From Candidatus Coprenecus pullistercoris (GTDB lineage Bacteria; Bacteroidota; Bacteroidia; Bacteroidales; UBA932), in assembly GCA_019116965.1 (NCBI GenBank), contig DXAT01000082.1:1-64000 (forward strand): a DNA stretch of 64,000 nt. Direction: 5' to 3'. The position numbers were made by a program, and so were the translations under genes. Every line of letters begins with the position of its first letter. Positions within the stretch are counted from its first letter, which is position 1. Positions 15,661 through 23,393 of the stretch are shown here, one piece after another. The notes under the pieces are model-generated. The model saw only the letters and a program-made list of their open reading frames with translations. It was not told where the DNA came from and searched no databases.

Positions 15661-15908
15661 GCGGACAGAACACATTTAACGATCCCGTCAAGTCCCCTGA
15701 AATTCAGGAGACCATCCTGAGCAACCGTATCGGCATCATATCGGCTGAACTGTCAAAAAGACTTAAAATATCCCCGTCAGAGGCCCTGCAGCTGTTCTAC
15801 GGCAGCAAGACATGCGCCGACCTGCACGATAAGGAGACAGGCCTGTATCTCTACGGAGACCTGTACATCGCCGACGAATTCATCAGAGAATATCAGGATA
15901 AAATATGA
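15657..15908 (+). CDS. Small third protein of DUF3791/DUF3990 module 2
   Basis: An 83-residue protein whose C-terminal half, SEALQLFYGSKTCADLHDKETGLYLYG...ADEF, aligns with the third gene of module 1. The N-terminal 15 residues are extra and overlap the restored frame of the DUF3990 gene, so the true start could be the later helix. It overlaps the following glycosyltransferase start by four bases (ATGA), tying the module to that gene. Function unknown; likely a conserved partner of DUF3990. Confidence 0.7.
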   Translation: MSGQNTFNDPVKSPEIQETILSNRIGIISAELSKRLKISPSEALQLFYGSKTCADLHDKETGLYLYGDLYIADEFIREYQDKI

Positions 15909-17224
15909 AACGGGTACTGATCATAACCTACTACTGGCCGCCGGCATCAGGCTCGGGTGTGCAGCGGTGGCTGAAGATGTCCAAATATCTGCCGCAGTAC
16001 GGATGGCAGCCGGTCATCTACACTCCTGAGAATCCGGAGGCGGGCATGACGGACGAATCCCTGCTGAGGGACATCTCCCCGGAAGTGAAGGTCATCAAGC
16101 GGCCCATTCTCGAACCGTACGCTGTATTCAACGCCCTTACAGGCAATAAGGGGAAAAATTCCGAAAAGGCCTCGGCCGGCTCGGGTGCCGTCAACCCCAT
16201 CAACGCCGTAGGCCACAAGTCCCCCATGATGCGCCTGTCCCTCTGGCTCAGGGCCAATGTCTTCGTCCCCGACCCCCGTTTCCTGTGGATCCGCCCCTCC
16301 GTCAGGTTCCTGAAAAAATACCTCCGCGAGCATCCAGTCGACGCCATCATCAGCACCGGCCCGCCCCACTCGATGCACTTGATAGCAAGGGCCCTGCACC
16401 GTTCGACAGGCATCCCCTGGACAGCCGATTTCCGCGACCCGTGGACCCGGATATTCTACTTCAAGCACCTTCCGCTGACCAGCCGCAGCCGGAAGAGGTA
16501 CGCCGCCATGGAGCTCTCGGTGCTGCGCGAGGCGGACCATGTGGTGGCCGTCACGGACAGTATGGTGCGGGATTTCCTGGAGGAACTCGGCCCTCAGTGG
16601 CAGGACAAAGGCAAATTCCATGTCATCGAGAACGGCTACGACGAGGCGGATTTCACCGGTATCACGGCCGCGGAGCTTCCGGCAGGATTCAACCTCGTGC
16701 ACACCGGCCTATTCTCTGCGGAGGGCAATCCCCGCAGCTTATGGAAAGTACTGGCGGAACTAAGCAGTGAGCTGCCCGGCTTCGGCCGCGACCTGCATCT
16801 GACATTTGCCGGAAAGACCGACCCGGAGATTCTCGCCGCAGTGCGTGAGGCCGGCCTGGGCGACCGCCTGACCGACCGAGGCTACATCCCCCATCACGAA
16901 GCCAACCGCCTGCAGAAGGCCGCCGACCTACTCCTGCTGCCTCTGCGCGAGGAGCCCGAGGCCACCGGCATTCTCACCGGAAAATACTTCGAATATCTCG
17001 CCGCAGGACGCCCCATAGCGGCATTCGGCCCGCATGACAGCGTACTTGAACGCTCTCTCGGACTTACACAGACGGGACATCTGTTTGACTGGAATGAGGA
17101 GGCTCCGCTGAAAGAATTCTTAAAAGCCGTGTACTCTGGCACATATGCATTCAGTCCTGAGCCAGGGGCCATCTCTGCCTATACCCGCAGGACACTTGCG
17201 GGCCGCTTTGCAGAGATTCTCTAA
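15905..17224 (+). CDS. Glycosyltransferase family 4 protein
   Basis: A 439-residue GT-B fold enzyme. The N-terminal domain begins VLIITYYWPPASGSGVQRWLKMSKYL, the usual acceptor-side glycine loop. The C-terminal nucleotide-sugar domain includes FAGKTDP, GYIPHHEANRLQKAADLLLLPL and ATGILTGKYFEYLAAGRP, the EX7E-like region of GT4 enzymes. Sugar and acceptor cannot be told from the sequence. It is coupled by an ATGA overlap to the third gene of module 2 and has no promoter of its own that I can see, so its expression may depend on that module. It converges on folK with a four-base overlap. Confidence 0.85.
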   Translation: MKRVLIITYYWPPASGSGVQRWLKMSKYLPQYGWQPVIYTPENPEAGMTDESLLRDISPEVKVIKRPILEPYAVFNALTGNKGKNSEKASAGSGAVNPINAVGHKSPMMRLSLWLRANVFVPDPRFLWIRPSVRFLKKYLREHPVDAIISTGPPHSMHLIARALHRSTGIPWTADFRDPWTRIFYFKHLPLTSRSRKRYAAMELSVLREADHVVAVTDSMVRDFLEELGPQWQDKGKFHVIENGYDEADFTGITAAELPAGFNLVHTGLFSAEGNPRSLWKVLAELSSELPGFGRDLHLTFAGKTDPEILAAVREAGLGDRLTDRGYIPHHEANRLQKAADLLLLPLREEPEATGILTGKYFEYLAAGRPIAAFGPHDSVLERSLGLTQTGHLFDWNEEAPLKEFLKAVYSGTYAFSPEPGAISAYTRRTLAGRFAEIL

Positions 17225-17679
17225 AACATTATCTGCTTCAACAGAACCTTTGCATAGTCCCTCTCCTCTACCTGAGGGTGAGGGATTTTCAATGAAGGCG
17301 TGTCTATATGACGATCGCCGTAAAGAGCGATGTCGATGTCGATGACGCGGGGATGGTAGATGCGGCGGCCGGTCCCGTCGAACTCCGGTTCATGGTCGGG
17401 GCGGCCTATTTTATGCTCGACCCATTTGCAGACTTTCAGCAGGTCCTCGGGCGGGACTGTGGTCTCAAATGATATCGCCTGGTTCATGAAAGGCTCCGTC
17501 CCGTCGGGCATACCCCACGGCTCGGTCTCAAGCACATCGGACTCCCGCACATCGGAGAACAGCCAGGGAGCCAGCTCCGTAACGAGCAACGAGACGGCTA
17601 TACTGAGGTTGCGGCGCCGGTCCCCCATATTGCTGCCTAAGATAAGGTAGACTCTTACCGGCTCTTTCTCAGGTATCAT
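17221..17679 (-). CDS. folK: 2-amino-4-hydroxy-6-hydroxymethyldihydropteridine diphosphokinase
   Basis: A 152-residue HPPK. It has the N-terminal LILGSNMGDRRRNL, the substrate loop around ETEPWGMPD and the catalytic HPRVIDIDIALYG (R-x-x-D-x-D, two metal-binding aspartates). It transfers pyrophosphate from ATP to 6-hydroxymethyl-dihydropterin in folate synthesis. Its start overlaps the sufT stop by four bases, so it is the last gene of the sufS-sufE-sufT-folK operon. thyA and folA, other folate-cycle genes, lie near 48 kb. Confidence 0.95.
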   Translation of the reverse strand: MIPEKEPVRVYLILGSNMGDRRRNLSIAVSLLVTELAPWLFSDVRESDVLETEPWGMPDGTEPFMNQAISFETTVPPEDLLKVCKWVEHKIGRPDHEPEFDGTGRRIYHPRVIDIDIALYGDRHIDTPSLKIPHPQVEERDYAKVLLKQIMF

Positions 17680-17987
17680 AGCAGTCCCAGTTCCAATAAG
17701 GCCTCGTCACTCATGCGGGACTTGTCCCAGGGCGGGTCAAATGTTATCTCTATCGCCACATCCGTGACACCTGGAGTATCTGCCACAGCCGTATGCACAT
17801 CCTCCAACAGTATATCCGACATGGGACAGTTGGGCGCAGTCATGGTCATCTTGATGAACACCTTATGATCGTCATCTATAGTGATATCGTAGATGAGACC
17901 GAGATCGTAGATGTTGACAGGAATCTCCGGATCATACACCTGGCGTAGCGCTCTTACGACATCCCTGGTAAGTGTTGCTTTATCCAT
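17676..17987 (-). CDS. sufT: MIP18/DUF59 family iron-sulfur assembly protein (SufT-like)
   Basis: A 103-residue single-domain DUF59 protein: VYDPEIPVNIYDLGLIYDI, the TMTAPNCPMSD segment with its conserved cysteine, and the C-terminal TFDPPWDKSRMSDEALLELG. SufT-type proteins help mature Fe-S proteins. It lies 8 bp after sufE and overlaps folK by four bases, which supports the assignment. Confidence 0.9.
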   Translation of the reverse strand: MDKATLTRDVVRALRQVYDPEIPVNIYDLGLIYDITIDDDHKVFIKMTMTAPNCPMSDILLEDVHTAVADTPGVTDVAIEITFDPPWDKSRMSDEALLELGLL

Positions 17988-17995
17988 ATCGTCAG

Positions 17996-18415
17996 TTATT
18001 TACTGTATTTCTCCGCATCCCTGCGTATCCGGTCCATCATGGAGACAAGTCCGTTGGCCCTGGTAGGAGAAAGATTTTCCCTCAGGCCGATTTCATCGAT
18101 AAAAGCATTGTCCGCTGCCAGTATCTCAGCAGGCGTGCGGCCATTATACACCCGGATAAGCAGTGAGATAATGCCTTTTGTGATAATCGCGTCACTGTCG
18201 GCCGTGAAAAACAGGCGCCCTTCCCGGAACTCGGTATCGAGCCACACGCGGGATTGGCAGCCCTTGATGAGTTTATCCTCCTGCTTGTTCTGCCCGTCCA
18301 TGACAGGCAGTGACTTACCGAGCTCGATAAGATACTCGTACTTATCCATCCAGTCATCAAAAGCAGAGAACTCGTCCACAATTTCCTGTTGTGTTTCTTT
18401 TATTGAACTATCCAT
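17996..18415 (-). CDS. sufE: Cysteine desulfuration protein SufE
   Basis: A 139-residue SufE. The sulfur-accepting cysteine is C53 in KLIKGCQSRVWL, and the family segments FTADSDAIITKGIISLLIRVYNG and IGLRENLSPTRANGL are present. It takes persulfide sulfur from SufS and raises its activity. Its start is adjacent to the sufS stop (shared base 18415), as usual for this pair. Confidence 0.96.
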   Translation of the reverse strand: MDSSIKETQQEIVDEFSAFDDWMDKYEYLIELGKSLPVMDGQNKQEDKLIKGCQSRVWLDTEFREGRLFFTADSDAIITKGIISLLIRVYNGRTPAEILAADNAFIDEIGLRENLSPTRANGLVSMMDRIRRDAEKYSK

Positions 18416-19641
18416 TATATCAGCATTTTTACCGCTCTTCTGAGCGATTTTACAAAATATTCACACTCTTCCATTGTATTGTATGGAGCAAGGGAAGCCC
18501 GCACCATACCGGTCTGACCGAACTTACTGATAAGCGGTTCCGAGCACATAAGGCCGGAACGCACGGCGATATTCATCTTGTCCAGAAGGGCAGCGATGTC
18601 ACTGTGATGCGCACCGTCCACAGTAAAAGAGACCAGCGGTGCTTTTCTGCCGCCTGTTCCGTAAAGCCTGAGCCCGGAGATCTGCCTGAGCTCATGCACA
18701 AGGAAAGATGTCATATCCTCCTCATACGCTTTCAACTGAGGAGTTCTGACTGAAGTGACGAATTCAATAGCCGGCTTTAATGTAGCTGCCGCGATGAAGT
18801 TAGGTGTCCCGGCCTCAAATCTCAATGGTACGGGCGCGTAGGTTGCCCTGTCAAAATATACCGTATCCACCATCTCTCCTCCGCCCATCCACGGCGGAAG
18901 AGTCTCAAGCAGGTCCTTGCGCCCATAAAGCACACCGGTTCCGGTAAGAGCATAGAGTTTATGTCCCGAAAACGAATAGAAATCACAGCCGATGCGCCGT
19001 ACATCCACCGGTTCGTGCACTACCCCCTGTGCGCCGTCTATATGGACACAGGCTCCGTGCCTGTGAGCCATGGCCGTGAGTTCCTCCACTGGATTGACGA
19101 TACCTAAAACATTGGAGATATGAGCCACGGACACTATCCGGACTTTTCCATCAGCCAATATCCGCTCCGCTGCCGTAAGATCCCATCCGCCATCGGAAGC
19201 TACCGGTATGAACCTGAGTCCGGCTCCGCTACGCTCACAAAGCATCTGCCAGGGCACTAAGTTGGAATGGTGTTCTCCTTCCGATACCAGAATCTCATCC
19301 TCCGGTCCGATGTACCTTGCCCCGAAAATATTGGCGAGCAGATTGACGGAGGCTGTCGTGCCTGAGGTAAACACTATCTCGTCCTTGGATGCGGCGTTGA
19401 TGAATCCACGGACAGCCTCCCGGCCGGCCTCGTAATGCTCTGTCGCTTCAGCCGCCATACCGTAAATAGCCCTGTGCACATTGGCATTGGCACAGGCAAG
19501 CCATGCTCCGGCCAGATCGATCACACTCTTAGGCTTCTGGGATGTCGCCGCATTGTCAAAATAAACCGGAGGCATCACTTTTCCGTCCAGCCGGCCCAGA
19601 TACGGAAACTGTTCCCTTATCTTTTCTACAGATGCATTCAT
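18415..19641 (-). CDS. sufS: Cysteine desulfurase SufS
   Basis: A 408-residue PLP enzyme of the SufS/CsdA type. PVYFDNAATSQKP opens the domain; HIDGAQGVVHEPVDV and FYSFSGHKLYALTGTGVLYG hold the PLP aspartate and Schiff-base lysine; RSGLMCSEPLI carries the catalytic cysteine. ATG at 19641 (MNASVEKIREQFPYL) is preferred over a start seven codons upstream because it lies 20 bases from the -7 box at 19662. It heads the sufS-sufE-sufT-folK operon. The SufBCD scaffold genes are not in this window. Confidence 0.95.
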   Translation of the reverse strand: MNASVEKIREQFPYLGRLDGKVMPPVYFDNAATSQKPKSVIDLAGAWLACANANVHRAIYGMAAEATEHYEAGREAVRGFINAASKDEIVFTSGTTASVNLLANIFGARYIGPEDEILVSEGEHHSNLVPWQMLCERSGAGLRFIPVASDGGWDLTAAERILADGKVRIVSVAHISNVLGIVNPVEELTAMAHRHGACVHIDGAQGVVHEPVDVRRIGCDFYSFSGHKLYALTGTGVLYGRKDLLETLPPWMGGGEMVDTVYFDRATYAPVPLRFEAGTPNFIAAATLKPAIEFVTSVRTPQLKAYEEDMTSFLVHELRQISGLRLYGTGGRKAPLVSFTVDGAHHSDIAALLDKMNIAVRSGLMCSEPLISKFGQTGMVRASLAPYNTMEECEYFVKSLRRAVKMLI

Positions 19642-19661
19642 ACTGCTTTTCAAAAATCTCA

Positions 19662-19679
19662 CAAAAGTAACTATTTTTG
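19662..19679. promoter_or_regulatory. Back-to-back -7 boxes for sufS (minus) and ruvA (plus)
   Basis: CAAAAGTA at 19662-19669 reads TACTTTTG toward sufS; TATTTTTG at 19672-19679 points to ruvA. Only two bases separate them, the same design as the AlbA_2/alkD-like promoter. Confidence 0.5.
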
Positions 19680-19686
19680 CAGAAAT

Positions 19687-19695
19687 TTATCCACA
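19687..19695 (+). promoter_or_regulatory. DnaA-box sequence TTATCCACA in the ruvA leader
   Basis: An exact match to the strong E. coli DnaA nonamer, 10 bp before the ruvA ATG. It is isolated, so it is more likely a regulatory or chance site than an origin. Confidence 0.4.
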
Positions 19696-19705
19696 GAACC
19701 CGTAT

Positions 19706-20290
19706 ATGTACGACTATATCAAAGGCTCGGTAGAGGAGCTCAATCCCGCCTGGGCCGTAATCGAATGCGGAGGCATCGGCTATCTGATGCAGATATCACT
19801 CTACACCTATGAGAAGCTGAGAGACTGCAGGGAGGCCAGAATTTTTATCCACCACCATGTAAGGGAAGACGAGGAGACGCTCTTCGGCTTCTTCGACAAG
19901 GAGGAAAGGCGTATATTCACATTACTTATATCCGTATCAGGAATAGGACCCAATACTGCCAGGATGGTACTCTCCTCTCTGACCCCGGACGAGATATCAG
20001 CGGCGGTGGCCTCAGGAGATGTGAACCGCATCAAGGCCGTAAAGGGCATCGGGCTGAAAACTGCCCAAAAAGTCATCATAGAACTGAAGGACAAGATCGC
20101 TAAGGGAAGCAGCCAGCAGATAGATCTTTCTGGCAGCGGCACGGGCACCGACACAGCCGAGGCATGCTCGGCCCTTATCATGCTTGGCTTTACCAAGAAT
20201 GCCGTAGAAAAGACGGTAGCATCCATTGTCCGGAAAGAGCCGGGACTCAGTTTGGAAGACATTATCAAAAAAGCCTTAAAAATCTTGTAG
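19706..20290 (+). CDS. ruvA: Holliday junction branch migration protein RuvA
   Basis: A 194-residue RuvA. The OB-fold domain (MYDYIKGSVEEL..., residues 1-62) is followed by two helix-hairpin-helix motifs (LISVSGIGPNTARMVLS and IKAVKGIGLKTAQKVIIELKDK) and a C-terminal three-helix domain (ACSALIMLGFTKNAVEKTV) that contacts RuvB. RuvA tetramers hold the four-way junction for the RuvB motor. ruvB is in the window, at 35.9-36.9 kb, but not adjacent; a separate ruvA is common in Bacteroidetes. Confidence 0.96.
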   Translation: MYDYIKGSVEELNPAWAVIECGGIGYLMQISLYTYEKLRDCREARIFIHHHVREDEETLFGFFDKEERRIFTLLISVSGIGPNTARMVLSSLTPDEISAAVASGDVNRIKAVKGIGLKTAQKVIIELKDKIAKGSSQQIDLSGSGTGTDTAEACSALIMLGFTKNAVEKTVASIVRKEPGLSLEDIIKKALKIL

Positions 20291-20306
20291 ACTCGTTACT
20301 TTTTAA

Positions 20307-20314
20307 TACATTTG
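20307..20314 (+). promoter_or_regulatory. -7 promoter box for gcvH
   Basis: TACATTTG, 29 bases before the ATG at 20344. Confidence 0.5.
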
Positions 20315-20343
20315 CATCAGTTTAACATTAATTACAACCGGTT

Positions 20344-20718
20344 ATGAACATACCTAAAGATTTGAAGTACACAAAAGATCACGAATGGGTCAGAATTGAG
20401 GGTGACATCGCAACAGTCGGCATCACTGATTATGCTCAGGATCAGCTCGGTGACATCGTATTCGTGGACATCCAGACACAGGGTGAGACTCTCGCCAAGG
20501 AAGAGGTTTTCGGAGCTATCGAGGCCGTGAAGACAGTAGCAGACGCCTTCATGCCTGTTTCCGGTGAGGTTATCGAAGTCAATGCAGGTCTCGAGGATGC
20601 TCCTCAGACAGTCAACAGCGACCCTTATGGAGAAGGCTGGATGATTAAAATCAAGATGTCTGACCTTTCAGAAGCTGACGCCCTGATGGATGCGGACGGA
20701 TACGCAGCCCTCCTCTAA
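20344..20718 (+). CDS. gcvH: Glycine cleavage system H protein
   Basis: A 124-residue GcvH, of normal family length. The lipoyl domain carries [17 protein letters not shown] with K63 as the lipoylated lysine, preceded by [15 protein letters not shown]. It shuttles the aminomethyl group between the P, T and L proteins of glycine cleavage. No gcvP or gcvT is adjacent. A strong terminator follows, so it is a single-gene transcript. Confidence 0.97.
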   Translation: MNIPKDLKYTKDHEWVRIEGDIATVGITDYAQDQLGDIVFVDIQTQGETLAKEEVFGAIEAVKTVADAFMPVSGEVIEVNAGLEDAPQTVNSDPYGEGWMIKIKMSDLSEADALMDADGYAALL

Positions 20719-20748
20719 CAACTCCCATTCAAGGTCATATACTCACAA

Positions 20749-20773
20749 GCCGGACCAGCCGTCCGGCTTTTTT
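20749..20773 (+). terminator. Intrinsic terminator after gcvH
   Basis: Perfect stem GCCGGAC / GTCCGGC with loop CAGCC, followed by six T. Confidence 0.9.
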
Positions 20774-20788
20774 AGCAATAATACGACT

Positions 20789-22564
20789 ATGATACAAGAA
20801 GTTGCCCGTACATTTGACCTCCTGACGAAACTGGAGGAAAGATTCCCCGACAAACAGGACATGCTGTGCAGACGCAACGGGAAGGACTGGATACGCTTCA
20901 GTGTCAAGGACTATGTCCGCAACTCCCATCTCATAGCATACGCACTTGCCTCCCTCGGTTACGGTAACGGAGACAAGGCCATCACGATCTGCAGCAACCG
21001 GCCGGAATGGAACTTCGTGGATATGGGGCTCAATATGGCAGGCCTGGTGCATGTACCGGTCTACCCTACACTGAGCGCGGACGAGTATCTGTATATATTC
21101 AACCACAGCGATGCCAGAATAATCTTCCCCGGAACCTGGAGCCAATACTTAAAACTGGAGCCCATTATTGCGAAGATGGATGTTCCGGCCCGTGTCATCC
21201 TTATGGATGATTCCGACAATCTTCTGTGTATAAGTCAATTATACTACATCGGCAAGGCCTGTGAGGAAAAAATGCGGCCCGTGATAGAAAAAATAAAGGC
21301 TGAAACCGGCACCGACTCACTTGCATCCATCATCTACACATCCGGAACAACCGGAACTCCCAAAGGTGTCATGCTCTCACATCACAATATGATGTTCAAC
21401 GCCTACCGTCACGCACTCAAGCAGACAGTCGGGCCTGACCAGAAGATGCTGAGCTTCCTGCCGCTCAGCCACATCTATGAGAGAAGCATGAACTATGAGT
21501 ACCAGTACATAGGCATAAGTATCTATTATGCCGAGAGTTTAGGGACTATCGCCCGAGACCTGGCCGACTGCCGCGCAGACGGATTCTGTTCAGTTCCGAG
21601 AGTGCTTGAGATGATGTACTCCAAGCTGGAAGCTGCAGGAAAAAGCCTGAAGGGCATAAAGCGGTACATCTACAATATGGCATGGAATTTCGCCAATAAT
21701 TATGACTATTATAATAGAGGCAGGCTGTACAACTGGAAACGCAACCTCTACGACAAGTTGGTATACCGTCGGTGGAGAGAGAACCTTGGCGGAAAAGAAA
21801 TGCTTATAATATCCGGAGGGTCGTCCATACAGGCCCGGATTATCAGGCTGTTCAATGCTGCAAAACTGCATATATTCGAAGGCTACGGCATGACCGAGAC
21901 TTCTCCTGTGATAGCAGTAAACAATCCTGCCGCCGGCATCAATGTCATCGGCACGGTAGGCACGCCGCTCGAGGGCACCGTCCTGAAATTCGCCGAGGAC
22001 GGCGAGATCCTGACAAAAGGCCCGCATGTCATGCTCGGATACTATAAGAATCCAGAGGGTACAAGGGAAGTAATAGACAGCGATGGATTCATGCACACAG
22101 GCGACATCGGTCACCTTGTGGACGGCAAATATCTGAAGATTACCGACCGTAAGAAAGAAATATTCAAGCTCTCGTTAGGCAAGTATGTCGCTCCTCAAGT
22201 AATCGAAAACATGCTGAAGGAGTCACCTTTTATAGAAAACTGCATAGTCATAGGCGAGAATCAGAAATTCGCATCGGCGATTATCGTACTAGACTTCGGG
22301 CAACTGAGTTTCTGGGCATCCAGGAACGGTATCAAATTCACTGACAACAAAGACCTGGTATCCAATCCTGATGTTCTTGCCAAGATACACAGCGTGGTGG
22401 AAGAAGTCAACGGCAAAACCTCTCCGCACGAGAATATCAAGCGGGAAAAAGTAGTATGCGATGAGTGGACTACAGCCAACAATATGCTTTCCCAGACTCT
22501 GAAACTTAAACGCGCTAAGATTATGTCAAAATATGCCGGACTCGTAAATGAAATCTACAAGTAA
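20789..22564 (+). CDS. AMP-dependent synthetase, long-chain acyl-CoA ligase type
   Basis: A 591-residue ANL enzyme. The P-loop IIYTSGTTGTPKGVMLSH lies near residue 182, EGYGMTETSPVIAV is the A5 motif, FMHTGDIGHLVDG the A7 motif and ITDRKKEIFKLSLGKYVAP the hinge. The catalytic lysine region follows in the C-terminal lid (LKLKRAKIMSKY). It activates a fatty acid as acyl-AMP and transfers it to CoA, at the cytoplasmic face of the membrane. The start at 20789 is 16 bp after the gcvH terminator. The stop TAA shares its last base with the ATG of the next GNAT gene, so the two are one transcript. Confidence 0.9.
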   Translation: MIQEVARTFDLLTKLEERFPDKQDMLCRRNGKDWIRFSVKDYVRNSHLIAYALASLGYGNGDKAITICSNRPEWNFVDMGLNMAGLVHVPVYPTLSADEYLYIFNHSDARIIFPGTWSQYLKLEPIIAKMDVPARVILMDDSDNLLCISQLYYIGKACEEKMRPVIEKIKAETGTDSLASIIYTSGTTGTPKGVMLSHHNMMFNAYRHALKQTVGPDQKMLSFLPLSHIYERSMNYEYQYIGISIYYAESLGTIARDLADCRADGFCSVPRVLEMMYSKLEAAGKSLKGIKRYIYNMAWNFANNYDYYNRGRLYNWKRNLYDKLVYRRWRENLGGKEMLIISGGSSIQARIIRLFNAAKLHIFEGYGMTETSPVIAVNNPAAGINVIGTVGTPLEGTVLKFAEDGEILTKGPHVMLGYYKNPEGTREVIDSDGFMHTGDIGHLVDGKYLKITDRKKEIFKLSLGKYVAPQVIENMLKESPFIENCIVIGENQKFASAIIVLDFGQLSFWASRNGIKFTDNKDLVSNPDVLAKIHSVVEEVNGKTSPHENIKREKVVCDEWTTANNMLSQTLKLKRAKIMSKYAGLVNEIYK

Positions 22565-23370
22565 TGTTCCGGAGAGCTACAGACAACGATATTACCGAGC
22601 TGAGAGCACTTTGGAGAAAGTGCTTCGATGCGGACAGGTCCTTCCTGAATCTGTTTTTCAATAAAGGCTACGGGCTGACAAGGACTTATATCATAGAAGC
22701 AGGTCAGTCCATCGTCTCTGCCCTGAGCGTATTCCCTGTCAAGTTCAACGGGCACAATGGGGGCTATGTATACGGTGTCTGCACTCACCCTGAACACCGC
22801 GGTCACGGATACGCTGTGACTTTACTTAGATATGCAGAAGATCTGCTCCTCGATAAAGAACTCGATTTTATGATTCTGAGACCGGCCTCTCCTACTCTGT
22901 TCGATTATTACAGAAAGCAAGGATACGACATGCCTCTGTATCGTAAAAGGAAAACCATAAAGCTGCCATTGATACCGGCAGAAGTCACATTGCTGCCACT
23001 TTCAAATCGACTGATGTACACAGCAAGGTCAAGGCAATGCAGCTCTGGGCATCTATTTGAGTGGACTCCGGAGGTGTGTGGATACATAGCAGACTATGTC
23101 ATGTACTGCAACGGAAAAGCCTGCCGCATACAAGGAAACGGCAGCTATATAATATGCTATCCGGACACAGAAAACAACGGAAACATCATCTGCGAAGAAA
23201 CGGATTGTCCCGATATGGCCCCATATTGGATAAAGTGTCTCTATCCGGAAGCATGCACAGCAACCTTCTCCCTGCCGTCTTCAGACAAGGATGAAGAATA
23301 CATGCTCTGTAAAACCAAATCGGACTTATTTTGCAGGCACTCTCCTCTATTTACCTTCACTATGGAATAA
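22564..23370 (+). CDS. GNAT family acetyltransferase, two-domain type
   Basis: A 268-residue protein. The N-terminal half is GNAT: GVCTHPEHRGHGYAVTLLRYAE is the acetyl-CoA loop and LFDYYRKQGYDMPLYRKRK the following strand. The C-terminal half is less conserved and may be an Eis-like or sterol-carrier-like extension. The ATG overlaps the last base of the acyl-CoA ligase stop, so they are translationally coupled, which hints at a joint role, but the substrate is unknown. A parS-like palindrome begins immediately after its stop codon. Confidence 0.8.
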   Translation: MFRRATDNDITELRALWRKCFDADRSFLNLFFNKGYGLTRTYIIEAGQSIVSALSVFPVKFNGHNGGYVYGVCTHPEHRGHGYAVTLLRYAEDLLLDKELDFMILRPASPTLFDYYRKQGYDMPLYRKRKTIKLPLIPAEVTLLPLSNRLMYTARSRQCSSGHLFEWTPEVCGYIADYVMYCNGKACRIQGNGSYIICYPDTENNGNIICEETDCPDMAPYWIKCLYPEACTATFSLPSSDKDEEYMLCKTKSDLFCRHSPLFTFTME

Positions 23371-23386
23371 TGTTCCACGGGGAACA
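23371..23386. promoter_or_regulatory. parS-like site 1 (TGTTCCACGGGGAACA)
   Basis: A 16-bp palindrome with one central mismatch, differing at three positions from the widely conserved bacterial parS TGTTTCACGTGAAACA; two of the three changes are symmetrical and keep the dyad. It lies between the convergent GNAT and mnmG genes. An identical copy is at 23769-23784. No parA or parB gene is in the window. Confidence 0.65.
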
Positions 23387-23393
23387 CAGACTT

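Noticed and set aside
19687..19695. TTATCCACA near ruvA considered as a replication origin
   Set aside because: A single DnaA box in a 64-bp promoter gap, with no AT-rich unwinding region and no strand-composition change there.
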